A model generated the notes under the pieces. That model made no database searches. It was not told the DNA's origin and worked only from the letters and a program-made list of their open reading frames with translations. A DNA stretch of 64,000 bases, from assembly GCF_014195655.1 (NCBI RefSeq), contig NZ_JACICD010000004.1, positions 372,001 to 436,000 of the forward strand, in the 5' to 3' direction. This document shows, one piece after another, positions 8,909 through 19,229 of the stretch. Source of the DNA: Ancylobacter tetraedralis (GTDB lineage: Bacteria; Pseudomonadota; Alphaproteobacteria; Rhizobiales; Xanthobacteraceae). Each line of letters opens with the position of its first letter. Position 1 is the first letter of the stretch. A program made the translations under genes and the position numbers.

Positions 8909-11453
8909 GAGCTTTTCCTTGCGGGTCCATATGACGGTTCTGCTGCATCCAGAGATGGCGATAGACGGCGCAGCGCTCGACCAGTTCGCGGTGCGGGCCG
9001 ATGTCCAGCACCTTGCCGCGGTCGAGCACGAGGGTCTGGTCGCAATCGACCAGCGACGAGAGGCGATGCGAGACGATCACCATCGTGCGCCCGGCCGCCA
9101 TGCGCTGGAGATTGGCGTTGATCAGCGCCTCGCTCTCGGGATCGAGCGAAGAGGTGGCTTCGTCGAGGATCAGCAATCGGGGATCGACGATCAGCGCACG
9201 GGCGATGGCGAGCCGCTGGCGCTGACCGCCGGAGAGGTTGGGCGAGCCCTCCTGGATGAGAGTCTCATAGCCCTGCGGCAGCCGCTCGATGAACTCCTCG
9301 GCGCCCGCCAGCCGCGCCGCGCGCACCACGTCCTCGAAGGTCAGTCCGGGACGGCCGGCGAGAATGTTGTCCTTCACCGTGCCGCGGAACAGGAAATTGT
9401 CCTGCAAGACGACGCCGAAGCTCTGGCGCAGATAACGCAGGTTGATCTCGCGCAGATCCGTGCCGTCGATCTTCACCGAGCCCGAATAGTCGCGGTTGAT
9501 GCCCATCAGCAGCCGCGTGATGGTCGACTTGCCCGAACCGGAGCGGCCGACCAGCCCGAGCATCGAGCCCGGCTCAATGGCGAAGCTGACCTTGTCGAGC
9601 GCCGGTTGCTTGGTGCCCTCATAGGTGAAGGTCACGTCCTCGAAGCTGATGGCGCCGTAGAAGCGCGGCCGCAGCCCGTTTGTGAGCGCCCGTTTCTCCG
9701 TTGGCCGGTTGAGCACCCACCCGACCTGCGAGAGCGCCTGACGCGCCTCCTGCACGTCCTGCAGCAGCCGGGCGAGGCTGACCAGCGGGCCGGCGACGCG
9801 CCCGCCCAGCATCATGAAGCCGATCAGGCCGCCGAGGGAGAGCGGGTTGTCGGAGTTGAGCGCGATGAAGGCGCCGAGCGCCAGAACCCCGGCCACGGTA
9901 TATTTCTCGAAGGGCATCACCAGCACCATCGGCCAGTTGCTCAGCTTGCCCATCTGCAGGTTGAGCTCGCCCAGCTCCGCCACGCGCTGGTCCCATTCCG
10001 CCGCGCGGGTGGGCTCCAGCCCGAGCGACTTGATGGTGCGAATGCCGTAGATGCTCTCGACCAGCGTCGAACCCTTGTTGGATTCCGCCTGAACCAGCTT
10101 CGCCGTCATGCGCGCCAGCGGCCGGAGGAAGGCGGCGATGACCAGCGTGATGCAGCCCGCGGCGACCAGCACCGTCCACGCAAGCGTCGCCTCCATGTAG
10201 AACAGCACCGGTAGCAGCAATGCGACCATGGCGACGTCGATGAACGTGGTCATCAGCCGGCCGGTGAGGAAATCGCGGACGCGGTAGAACTGGGCGATCT
10301 TGTAGGAGAGTTCGCCGGCCTGGTTGCGCTCGAAGAAATCGATCGGCAGCGTCATCAGCCGGTCGAAGATGGCGAGGTTCAGCCGTGTATCCAGGCGGCA
10401 GGCGAGGACCACCAGCAGCATGCGCCGCGACCAGGTGATCAGCATCTCGAAGATGAGCGCGATGACCAGCACGACCACGATCAGCGTTAGCGTGTTGAAG
10501 CTCTTGTAGATGACGACGGTATTGAGCGTCGTCATGATCATGAGCACGGGAAGCACGCTCAGGATGGTGATGGTGATCGAACCGATCGCGACGTCGCGCA
10601 GGATCGATTTCTCGCCCCAGACCAGCCGGGTCAGCAGGCCGAGATCGAACGGCTCCTCGTCCGTGTTGCCCGCGCGCGAGGCGCGCACCAGCACGGTCTC
10701 GCCATCCCACACCTGCTTCAGGCGCAGTTCCGTCACCGCCATCGGCGGCTCGTGGGTCGGCGCGAGCGGATCGCGCACCAGCAGCACGCCGTGCTCACGA
10801 TCACGGCCGACCACCAGCGCGGCGTCACCATTGGTGAGCAGCAGCAGGATCGGCGCCGGGCTGTCGATCTTCATCAATTGGCGAAAGCTGAGCTTCACGC
10901 TCTTCGCCCACAGGCCGGAGCGGCGGAACCATTCCACCAGCAGGCCGCCGGTGGGCGCCGCTCCCGCCGTATCGGCCCTGGCCTCGCGCGGATCGGGATC
11001 GACACCGTGATAGCGGGCGACCGCCGTCGCGGCGGCGAGCCGGGCCGGAAGCTGGCCGCCGGCCTGTACGATGGTGTGGGCATTCATCGAGGCGGCGCAG
11101 GCGTCGATTTCGGCCTGCCAATCCACCTCATCGGGAACGGCCGGCGCGCTGCCCCCACCGGGGACGCGGGCGACGGCTGCGGCCGGCGAGCGCGGCGTGG
11201 ACGGGGCCTGTCGCGGCGCTGCCCGCCCGCGGGCCCGGGGTGCCCTTGCGAAGATCCTGCCGCCTCGCTCCAGCAGCCCTTGCAGGCTGAGGGCCGCCGC
11301 CAGCGCGCAGGCCAGCGCGACCAGTGGCCCCATTCCCTCCCGGGCGATTCCCAGTTCGGACATCAGGAAGAAGACGACCAGCACGGCGGGGAAGAAGACA
11401 TTGAGCGCCGAAGAGAAGAAGCCGGCGATGAAAATGCCCCAGCGATGTTCCAT
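8871..11453 (-). CDS. Type I secretion ABC transporter with degenerate C39-like domain
   Basis: 860 residues. Order: an unusual N-terminal extension with two membrane helices (about 1-60) and a Pro/Arg-rich linker; a peptidase C39-like domain (about 115-265) with no catalytic Cys-containing motif, as in HlyB-type exporters that bind but do not cut cargo; six transmembrane helices (about 280-570); and the ATPase with Walker A GRSGSGKST (about 635), signature LSGGQRQR (about 741), Walker B LLILDEATSSLD (about 760) and a following SHRLSS switch. It exports unfolded proteins straight to the outside with the HlyD adaptor encoded next. The collagen-like gene immediately upstream is the probable substrate. 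Confidence 0.95.
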   Translation of the reverse strand: MEHRWGIFIAGFFSSALNVFFPAVLVVFFLMSELGIAREGMGPLVALACALAAALSLQGLLERGGRIFARAPRARGRAAPRQAPSTPRSPAAAVARVPGGGSAPAVPDEVDWQAEIDACAASMNAHTIVQAGGQLPARLAAATAVARYHGVDPDPREARADTAGAAPTGGLLVEWFRRSGLWAKSVKLSFRQLMKIDSPAPILLLLTNGDAALVVGRDREHGVLLVRDPLAPTHEPPMAVTELRLKQVWDGETVLVRASRAGNTDEEPFDLGLLTRLVWGEKSILRDVAIGSITITILSVLPVLMIMTTLNTVVIYKSFNTLTLIVVVLVIALIFEMLITWSRRMLLVVLACRLDTRLNLAIFDRLMTLPIDFFERNQAGELSYKIAQFYRVRDFLTGRLMTTFIDVAMVALLLPVLFYMEATLAWTVLVAAGCITLVIAAFLRPLARMTAKLVQAESNKGSTLVESIYGIRTIKSLGLEPTRAAEWDQRVAELGELNLQMGKLSNWPMVLVMPFEKYTVAGVLALGAFIALNSDNPLSLGGLIGFMMLGGRVAGPLVSLARLLQDVQEARQALSQVGWVLNRPTEKRALTNGLRPRFYGAISFEDVTFTYEGTKQPALDKVSFAIEPGSMLGLVGRSGSGKSTITRLLMGINRDYSGSVKIDGTDLREINLRYLRQSFGVVLQDNFLFRGTVKDNILAGRPGLTFEDVVRAARLAGAEEFIERLPQGYETLIQEGSPNLSGGQRQRLAIARALIVDPRLLILDEATSSLDPESEALINANLQRMAAGRTMVIVSHRLSSLVDCDQTLVLDRGKVLDIGPHRELVERCAVYRHLWMQQNRHMDPQGKAHVAPAPKLSQRG

Positions 11454-11520
11454 GTGTCGGATCCTCGATGGGCGGGCCAGCGCTCGCGAAAGGCGGACAC
11501 GCGTTCATGAAATAGACGTC

Positions 11521-11552
11521 GGTGGAGACCGACCTCTCGGCCGGTCTCCACC
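11521..11552 (-). terminator. Hairpin between collagen-like gene and exporter gene
   Basis: A perfect 10-base inverted repeat (GGTGGAGACC / GGTCTCCACC, loop 12) lies just after the collagen-like stop and before the exporter start. There is no clear U-tract on the minus strand. It looks like a partial terminator or mRNA-stabilising hairpin that would make the abundant structural protein more expressed than the exporter. The effect is inferred. Confidence 0.5.
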
Positions 11553-11563
11553 TGTTCAGAAGC

Positions 11564-13186
<1,623 letters not shown>

Positions 13187-13690
13187 TTAGTTCGGTCGGT
13201 GGCTGTTGTTGCGGGGCGCTGGCACCGACAGGACGGCGGGTGCGGCGGTCATGGCCCGCCCGGCGCCGGCGCGGATGACGCAGGGCATGATGCTCACCCC
13301 CGGCAGGCGGTTCTTGCCGTCCTTGTCGTCGGTGACGATGATGGTCTCGCTGGAACTGTCGAACGGCAGCGGAAAGACCACGGAAAACTGTCCCGCCTTG
13401 ATGCCCGGCGGGAAAACGCTGCCCGCGGGGACGACATGGCCGGAGCCCACGAGGACGTGGCTATCCTGGCCGTTGAGGCGACACCAGACGAACACGTTAT
13501 TCGCGCCCGCGTTCGTATCGATTCCGGATGCTCTGAAGAATTCGTCGCTCATATCGACGTACCTTTCATGATATGGTTGTCGGAAAGCTTCGGTCAAAGC
13601 TGTCGCACCGCGTGAAGGACACGGGTTCTCGATCGGAACCTGAGGGGTTACGGTGGACATGGAGCCAACGCTCAAGGGAATAAAGTGCAT
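13187..13690 (-). CDS. Small unknown protein upstream of the collagen-like gene
   Basis: Up to 167 residues; a downstream ATG at 13660 (157 residues, starting MSTVTPQVPIENP) is an alternative, and neither has a strong ribosome site. No signal peptide, membrane helix or known domain is recognised. The centre is beta-rich (NNVFVWCRLNG, VLVGSGHVVPAG, QFSVVFPLPFD), suggesting a small beta-sandwich. It is 54 bases upstream of the collagen-like gene and same-stranded, so probably the first gene of the export operon. It could be a second cargo or a tip protein (inference). Confidence 0.6.
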   Translation of the reverse strand: MHFIPLSVGSMSTVTPQVPIENPCPSRGATALTEAFRQPYHERYVDMSDEFFRASGIDTNAGANNVFVWCRLNGQDSHVLVGSGHVVPAGSVFPPGIKAGQFSVVFPLPFDSSSETIIVTDDKDGKNRLPGVSIMPCVIRAGAGRAMTAAPAVLSVPAPRNNSHRPN

Positions 13691-13965
13691 CCCGTAGATG
13701 AGATGCTATGGACTTTGCGGGATGAGTTCTGAGCAGATTTGCTCAGGCAGCGAAAGAATCCAAAAATAGTTGCGCGTGCCGTTCGCACCGGCTGGAACGG
13801 GTCTCAACGATCACGGCGCCCGCAATGGCTCGCGTCGGCTCATTGGCGGAAAAACATATCCGGCAAAGGTTTGCGCGATCGGCCCGGATGGTCTGTCGCA
13901 TGGCGGCAAGATGCATCCGATGCCACGGAAAAACCGGGCAGGGGCGGATGACGTCGAGCCTTCCC

Positions 13966-14070
13966 TAGAGCATTTCCGGTGAAATCCGGTTCACCGGAAA
14001 TGCTCCAGGTTCTTGGTTTGACGCGTCTTCTTCACGCGAACCGGAACCCACTTCGCTCAAGAACGCCCGA
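13966..14070. repeat. Alphaproteobacterial palindromic interspersed repeat
   Basis: In the roughly 540-base gap before the export operon a perfect 16-base inverted repeat (arms 13968-13983 and 13990-14005, 6-base loop) is followed by a conserved-looking tail containing GACGCGTCTTCTTCACGCGA and ACTTCGCTC. From general knowledge, elements of this pattern (palindromic head plus this tail) recur in intergenic regions of many Hyphomicrobiales. I see nothing else supportable in the gap. Confidence 0.7.
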
Positions 14071-14228
14071 GCATGTTGGTCCCTTGAAGAACTGGAAGTT
14101 TCGGATGCGCGATCTTCCGCAGCGGGATGCGGCATCGGCCGCGCGCTGAATCCGCAATCTTTGGGCGCGAGGGAGGATCGTGAGGGCAGGGTGCGAGGGC
14201 AGGTCGTCGATCGAAGCTGGTGGAGGCG

Positions 14229-14534
14229 TCAGGCGGCCGTGATGGCGCGGACGATGCGTTCCAGGTCGGGCATCTGTGCCTGCACCCACGCGCCGCCCTC
14301 CGCAGGATACAGGGCCGCGGTGCCAAAGGTGCGCACGGCGTCGATCCGGGCGCGCGTTTCCCGAAGCGGGCCCGGAATGTAGACGAACGTTCCCGCCCAT
14401 ACGCTCGTTGCCGGCGGACCATCATCCGGCGCGACACGCCAGGCATCGCCGTGCCTGACAAGTCTTTTTCTAACGATCTGAAGCGGTTTCATGGTCAGAG
14501 CTTCGTTGATTCGCGGGCTGCCATCCAAGTTCAT
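14229..14534 (-). CDS. Hypothetical small protein
   Basis: 101 residues, or 87 if translation begins at the in-frame ATG 14492 (MKPLQIVRKRL). No family is recognised. The C-terminal half (PAEGGAWVQAQMPDLERIVRAI) looks like a folded alpha/beta piece, and codon use is high-GC like the neighbours, but both starts lack strong ribosome sites and an overlapping frame on the other strand is also open. Kept as possible because reading frame and composition are coherent. Confidence 0.4.
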   Translation of the reverse strand: MNLDGSPRINEALTMKPLQIVRKRLVRHGDAWRVAPDDGPPATSVWAGTFVYIPGPLRETRARIDAVRTFGTAALYPAEGGAWVQAQMPDLERIVRAITAA

Positions 14535-14775
14535 AATACCGTCGCAGTGTGCTCATCCGTTATGCAGCGCTCGCGTCTGCAAGCTCGTCTCAAGGTGAGA
14601 GCGCGTGCCCATAAAATTTCCCACGGCGGTAAAGGGTGGACGCCGGCTGTATTGAATCACTCTAGCGTTGTGGTGCGTCGCTTCCGGTGAAAATAGGCCA
14701 TGTTTTCTTGTAAAGAATTCAAAAACCGGCAATTAAATCATCGCGAAGCACAGGTTTTTCGCAAGGAATGGTGAT

Positions 14776-15008
14776 TTAATCGGTATATGTGATGTATTCT
14801 TCTCGTATGATTTCAGCCATGCGATAGAAGTGCTGCGGCCGGCATTGCGTGCGCCATCCACAGGTCTTTCCGCCCAGTCGGCACATATGGAGTTGACGAG
14901 CAGGCCAAGCGCTCCGGATGGCTCGTCCTTCAGCACTCCGTCGCCGGCAGTAATGGCGAACCGTCCCTGCATCCAACGCGGCAGCCCGAGACGGAGCTTC
15001 GCCTGCAT
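14776..15008 (-). pseudogene. Possible frameshifted small gene
   Basis: Between the hypothetical gene and the importer operon, one minus-strand frame runs from ATG 15008 with GC-rich coding-like codons (RWMQGRFAITAGDG, GALGLLVNSI). After about residue 55 its character changes, while a second minus-strand frame becomes protein-like (HFYRMAEIIREEYI) up to a stop at 14776. A single frameshift would join them into a protein of about 80 residues. The family is not identified, and this may be coincidence. Confidence 0.2.
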
Positions 15009-15020
15009 CTCTGCTCAAAA

Positions 15021-15041
15021 GTGCACGCACTTGGTGCACGC
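15021..15041. promoter_or_regulatory. Operator-like palindrome 1 before the importer operon
   Basis: GTGCAC-N7-GTGCAC at 15021-15039 contains the core GCACTTGGTGCACGC. It matches the second palindrome at 15168-15194 (core GCACTTGATGCATAC), about 148 bp downstream. The two sites flank the region where the importer promoter must lie. The likely binder is the GntR regulator of the same cluster, by inference. Confidence 0.5.
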
Positions 15042-15167
15042 AAAATAATCAGAGAGCTTCGGGTGTCAGCAGCCGCCTGTTGAGCCCTTTCACTTCACTT
15101 TTTGCCAAGTCATTGATAAAACAGAAAAAGTAGCAATAGGAATTTTTGGCATGCGCCTTGCTTCTGA

Positions 15168-15194
15168 TATCGCATGCACTTGATGCATACGATA
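15168..15194. promoter_or_regulatory. Operator-like near-palindrome 2 before the importer operon
   Basis: A 27-bp near-perfect palindrome with outer arms TATCG/CGATA and inner arms CATGCA/TGCATA around CTTGA. It includes an ATG at 15174 that would start the binding-protein frame, which argues that this ATG is operator and not start. TGCATACGA within it is repeated before the GntR gene at 19745. GntR/FCD regulators typically bind short palindromes of this kind. Confidence 0.6.
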
Positions 15195-15221
15195 ATAGCC
15201 CAGATGCAGGAACAGACCTCG

Positions 15222-16352
15222 ATGCGCACTTCCGATTTCGCGGGCGACGTCAGTCGCCGCTCCTTCCTGAAGGCCGGCATTGCTGCCGGTGCCCTCGCCG
15301 CCACGTCCCGTTGGTCCACCGCGCAGGCGGAGGATCCCAAGGTGCTGAACTATCTCTCCTGGCCCGGCAATGCCGACCCTTATCTGGTCGAGCAGTTCGA
15401 GAAGGAGAATGGCGTCAAGATCCGCATCAAGGAATATGTCGGCGGCGACCAGATGCTGGCGGTCATCAACCAGTCGCCGCCCGGCTCCTTCGACGTGGTG
15501 ATGGCCGATGCCGAATACATGCACCTGCTGCACGAGGCCGATTTCATCGAGGAGCTCGATCCGGCCGACTACCCGCTGAAGGACTACTGGCCGGAATTCC
15601 AGAAATTCCCGCTGCACTGGTTCGACGGCAAGCTCTACGGGGTGATGACGGATTTCGGCTATCTCGGCCTGTCCTACAACACCAAGGAATTCACGCCGAA
15701 GGAGGTCGCCTCCTATGCCGCGATGTGGAGCGACAAGGCCAAGGGCAAGGTCGGCTTCTTCGACTGGTACCTGCCGTCCATGGGCTCGATCAGCCTGTCC
15801 AACGGCAACCGCCCGCCCTTCGATATCGATGACGCGCATTTCGCGGCGGTGAAGGAGAAGCTGTTCTCGCTGAAGCCGCAGGCCTCGGGTTTCTACACCA
15901 TTGCCGACATCTTCTCCTCGCTCACCAATGGCCGCGCGCAGCTGGTGCCCGGCATCGGCGAGTGGATCACGCTCGGCCTGCGCATGAACGGCGTGCCGGT
16001 GGATACGATCATTCCCGAGGAAGGCGGCCTGCAATGGACGGAGTCGCTGTCCATCGTGAAGGGCACCCCCAAGCGCGACCTCGCCCGCAAGTTCATCCAG
16101 TACACCACCTCGCCCGAAGGGCAGGTGAAGATGGCCACGAAGGTCGACAACAAGAAGTCGATACCCTCGATTCCCGGCTGGAAGCTGTTGAATGAGACCA
16201 CGCCCAAGGAAGCCGAGATCCTGCGTATGACGCTGACCGGCCCGAATGTGATGGACGAGTACAAGGCGAAGAAGATCCAGTTCCGCCAGCTGCCCAAGCA
16301 GCAGGACATCGCCGACTGGAACGACGCCTGGAGCGAGTTCAAGAGCCTCTGA
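15222..16352 (+). CDS. ABC importer substrate-binding protein (PotD/PotF-like), Tat-exported
   Basis: 376 residues from ATG 15222. The N-terminus carries a twin-arginine signal (SRRSFLKAG) followed by a hydrophobic alanine-rich stretch, so the folded protein is exported to the periplasm. The mature part (LNYLSWPGNADPYLVEQFEKENGVKI onward) matches the spermidine/putrescine-type extracellular solute-binding family. Start choice: AGGA at 15208-15211 suits ATG 15222; upstream in-frame ATGs at 15174 and 15204 lie in or beside the operator palindrome. First gene of an operon with two permeases and an ATPase. Neighbouring deaminase and flavin reductase suggest a nitrogen-containing cyclic or amine substrate. 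Confidence 0.93.
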   Translation: MRTSDFAGDVSRRSFLKAGIAAGALAATSRWSTAQAEDPKVLNYLSWPGNADPYLVEQFEKENGVKIRIKEYVGGDQMLAVINQSPPGSFDVVMADAEYMHLLHEADFIEELDPADYPLKDYWPEFQKFPLHWFDGKLYGVMTDFGYLGLSYNTKEFTPKEVASYAAMWSDKAKGKVGFFDWYLPSMGSISLSNGNRPPFDIDDAHFAAVKEKLFSLKPQASGFYTIADIFSSLTNGRAQLVPGIGEWITLGLRMNGVPVDTIIPEEGGLQWTESLSIVKGTPKRDLARKFIQYTTSPEGQVKMATKVDNKKSIPSIPGWKLLNETTPKEAEILRMTLTGPNVMDEYKAKKIQFRQLPKQQDIADWNDAWSEFKSL

Positions 16353-16378
16353 TCCCTCGCCAGCCAAGGAGCCACGCC

Positions 16379-17308
16379 ATGACGGCTGCCTCTGTGACGA
16401 CGCGTGCCAGCGCCCGATGGCGCTGGTTCCGGATGCCGGGACCGCGCCTGGCGGGTTCGCCCAAGGTGCTGCCGGCCGTCCTCGGCCTGCCCGTGCTGCT
16501 GTGGCAGGCGGTGTTCTTCGCGGCGCCGCTGGTCTTCCTTGTCATCGTGACCTTCTGGCAGGTGAAGGCGTTCCGGCTGGAGCCGGCCTTCGTGCTGGAC
16601 AACTGGACCCGCATCCTGTTCTCCACCACGTTCCAGCGCGCGCTGGTGCATACGATCGCGGTGGCCGGCACGACGACCGTGCTGGCGCTGCTCATCGCCT
16701 TTCCCGCCGCCTACACCATCGCCTTCCGCCTGAACGCCCGGGCGCGGGACCTCGCCGTCGCCTTCCTCATAGTGCCGGTGTTCTCAAGCTACATGCTGCG
16801 CATCTATGCGTGGCAGATCGTGCTGAGCCCGGAGGGCATCATCAACGCGCTGGCGGGCGCCGTCGGCATCGGCCCGCTGCCGCTGCTGGGGGGCGCCGTC
16901 TCGCTGCAGGTCGGGCTCCTCACCCTCACCCTGCCGATCGCGATGCTGATCCTGGTTTTCGCCATGGCGGGCATCGACCGCACGCTCATCGAGGCGGCGG
17001 AAAATCTCGGCTGCCGGCGCGCGCGGGTGATCGCGCATGTCATCCTCCCCTCGCTGCGGCCGGCCATCGCCTTGACGGCGACGACGAGCTTCCTGCTGGC
17101 CTTTGGCGATTATATCAGCCCGCTCTTCATGACCGGCTCCAAGCCGCCGACGCTCTCCATTCTCATCGTCGACACGGTGAAATCCGGTTCGCAATGGCCG
17201 CGCGCCTCGGTGATCGGCGTCTCAATGCTGGTCATGCTGGCGCTCGTGCTGGGCCTTGGCCAATGGCTCGCGCGCGGTCGCGCGGCGCGCAAGGAGGCCG
17301 CGCGATGA
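16379..17308 (+). CDS. ABC importer permease 1 (PotB-like)
   Basis: 309 residues with about six membrane helices and the binding-protein-dependent transport motif around EAAENLGCRRARVIAHVILPSL (residues about 204-225), which docks onto the ATPase. The leading helix LPAVLGLPVLLWQAVFF and the LTATTSFLLAFGDYISPLFMTG region fit the PotB/PotH branch of spermidine/putrescine-type transporters. An AAGGAG ribosome site precedes ATG 16379. Its stop overlaps the next permease start by four bases (ATGA). Confidence 0.94.
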   Translation: MTAASVTTRASARWRWFRMPGPRLAGSPKVLPAVLGLPVLLWQAVFFAAPLVFLVIVTFWQVKAFRLEPAFVLDNWTRILFSTTFQRALVHTIAVAGTTTVLALLIAFPAAYTIAFRLNARARDLAVAFLIVPVFSSYMLRIYAWQIVLSPEGIINALAGAVGIGPLPLLGGAVSLQVGLLTLTLPIAMLILVFAMAGIDRTLIEAAENLGCRRARVIAHVILPSLRPAIALTATTSFLLAFGDYISPLFMTGSKPPTLSILIVDTVKSGSQWPRASVIGVSMLVMLALVLGLGQWLARGRAARKEAAR

Positions 17309-18126
17309 ACCGCACGCTCGCCACCCGCCTGTCGCGCCTCGCCCAATATGGCCTGCTCGGCGCGCTCTTTGTCTTCCTCGCCACGCCCATGCTGGTGATC
17401 GTGGTGTTCTCCTTCGATGCCAACCGCTTTCCCACCATCCCCTGGGGCGGCTTCAGTCTCGAATGGCACCGCGCCATCCTCGCCGACCCGATGATCCGGG
17501 ATGCCTTTCTCAACAGCGTGCTGGTTGGGCTGGGTACGGCGGTTCTGGCCACCGCGCTCGGCTTCGCCGCGGCCTATCTCGACTTCCGCTACCGCTTCCG
17601 TCTCAAGCTGCCCTTCATCCTGCTGGTGGCGGTGCCGCCCGCCGTGCCGGCCACCATCCTGGGCATGGCGATGCTCGCTTTCCTCTCCCGCATCGGCCTG
17701 TTCGGCCGGCTGGAGACGGTGATGGCCTGCCATGTCGCCATTGCCACCTCCTTCGCTATGGCGATCATCCGGCTGCGGCTGAACGATCTCAGCCGCGATC
17801 TCGAACCCGCCGCGTGGAATCTCGGGGCCTCGCCCCTGTCCGCGCTCATCCATGTGGTCCTTCCCTTCTGCCGGCCGGCGCTGATCGCCTCCTTCTTCCT
17901 GTCGGCGGCGGTGTCGTTCGACGAGTTCCTGATCGCCTGGTTTGTCGGCGGCGTGCATGAGACGCTGCCGGTGCGCATCCTCAACCTGCTGCAGGGGCAG
18001 GTGAATCCGAAGATCAATGCCATCGGCGCGGTGGTGCTGGTCATCAGCGTGGCGCTGGTGCTCCTCGCCCAGCGCTTCACCGGCGTGCGCGCCGGACGTC
18101 GCCCCAACCCCGATCCCGGAGAGTGA
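17305..18126 (+). CDS. ABC importer permease 2 (PotC-like)
   Basis: 273 residues, six predicted membrane helices; the ATPase-coupling loop is LEPAAWNLGASPLSALIHVVLPF (about residues 170-192). SFDEFLIAWFVGG near the end is characteristic of PotC/PotI permeases. Start ATG 17305 overlaps the previous stop and is served by AAGGAGG at 17291-17297 inside the upstream gene, a sign of translational coupling. Pairs with permease 1 to form the inner-membrane channel. Confidence 0.94.
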   Translation: MNRTLATRLSRLAQYGLLGALFVFLATPMLVIVVFSFDANRFPTIPWGGFSLEWHRAILADPMIRDAFLNSVLVGLGTAVLATALGFAAAYLDFRYRFRLKLPFILLVAVPPAVPATILGMAMLAFLSRIGLFGRLETVMACHVAIATSFAMAIIRLRLNDLSRDLEPAAWNLGASPLSALIHVVLPFCRPALIASFFLSAAVSFDEFLIAWFVGGVHETLPVRILNLLQGQVNPKINAIGAVVLVISVALVLLAQRFTGVRAGRRPNPDPGE

Positions 18127-18127
18127 C

Positions 18128-19207
18128 ATGCCGACGCCCTTCATCGTGCTGGACAAGCTGGACAAGCGCTATCCCGACCACCACGCCGTGAAGTCGATCG
18201 ATCTCGCGATCGAGGCCGGCGAGTTCATCGCCATCATGGGCCCCTCCGGCTGCGGCAAGTCGACGATGCTGCGGCTCATCGCCGGGCTGGACGAGCCGAC
18301 CGGCGGCGACATCCGCATCGGCGGCGACAGCATGCGCGGCGTTCCGGCCTTCCAGCGCAACACGCCGATGGTGTGGCAGAGCCTCGCGCTGTTTCCGTTC
18401 CTCAGCGTCGTCGAGAATGTCGCCTTCCCGCTGCGCATGCAGAAGGTGGGTGCCGCCCAGCGCCGCAAGCGCGCGCTGGAATGGCTCGACCGGCTGGGCC
18501 TCGCCACCATGGCGGAACGCAACATCGCGCAGCTCTCCGGCGGCCAGCGCCAGCGAGTGGCGATTGCCCGCGCGCTGGTGACGGAGCCTTCCGTGCTGCT
18601 GCTCGACGAACCGCTCTCCGCACTGGACGCGCATCTGCGCGTGCGCATGCAGACCGAACTGTCGCGGCTGCACCGCGAACTCGGCATCACCTTCGTCTAT
18701 GTCACCCACGCGCAGTCCGAGGCCTTCGCCCTCGCCGACCGCATCGTCATCATGAGCGAGGGGCGCATCCAGCAGGTCGGGCGTCCGCAGGATGTCTACC
18801 GCGCGCCGGCCAACGCCTTCGTCGCCGAGTTCATGGGCATGAACAATCTGGTCCGGGGCGAGGCGAGGGGCGGCGCCGAGGGGCGGCTGGAGGTCGGCAG
18901 CGCCCTCGGCACATTCGAGGTGCCGGCCGAAGCGCCGCGCCCCGCCGGTGCTCCCGCCGATTTCGTCATCGCCGCCGACCGCATCACGCTGGCTCCCGAG
19001 GCGGACGGGCCGGGCATTTCCGGCACGGTGCTCGGACTCGAATTCGTCGGCTCGACGCAGACCGTCTTCATCGAGATCGCCGGCGGCGCGGAATTCCGCG
19101 TGCAGAAGCAGCAGCACGAGATCGAGGCGCTCGACCTCGTGCCGGGGCGCCGGGTCACGCTCAGCTGGGACCCGCGCCACGCCTGGCTGCTGCCGCAGGC
19201 GGCGTAA
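18128..19207 (+). CDS. ABC importer ATP-binding protein (PotA-like)
   Basis: 359 residues. The ATPase has Walker A GPSGCGKST (about 38-46), Q-loop, signature LSGGQRQRVAIARAL (about 137), Walker B LLLDEPLSALD (about 158) and the switch histidine in YVTHAQSEA. The C-terminal TOBE-like domain (about 245-355) is the regulatory extension typical of PotA/UgpC-type subunits. It lies one base after the second permease stop. A glutamine replaces the usual glutamate in the VTHDQxE-like motif region, within normal variation. Confidence 0.95.
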   Translation: MPTPFIVLDKLDKRYPDHHAVKSIDLAIEAGEFIAIMGPSGCGKSTMLRLIAGLDEPTGGDIRIGGDSMRGVPAFQRNTPMVWQSLALFPFLSVVENVAFPLRMQKVGAAQRRKRALEWLDRLGLATMAERNIAQLSGGQRQRVAIARALVTEPSVLLLDEPLSALDAHLRVRMQTELSRLHRELGITFVYVTHAQSEAFALADRIVIMSEGRIQQVGRPQDVYRAPANAFVAEFMGMNNLVRGEARGGAEGRLEVGSALGTFEVPAEAPRPAGAPADFVIAADRITLAPEADGPGISGTVLGLEFVGSTQTVFIEIAGGAEFRVQKQQHEIEALDLVPGRRVTLSWDPRHAWLLPQAA

Positions 19208-19229
19208 GATTTTTCAGGAGGAGGAAGAC

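Noticed and set aside
8499-10214. Long plus-strand frame opposite the HlyD and ABC exporter genes
   Set aside because: Antisense shadow of two well-supported genes; composition is artefactual.
14220-14690. Plus-strand 156-codon frame opposite the small hypothetical gene
   Set aside because: No ribosome site, and it runs through AT-rich non-coding DNA at its end; the minus-strand frame is more protein-like.
15090-16367. 425-codon minus-strand frame opposite the binding-protein gene
   Set aside because: Antisense to a protein with Tat signal and clear family; no ribosome site.
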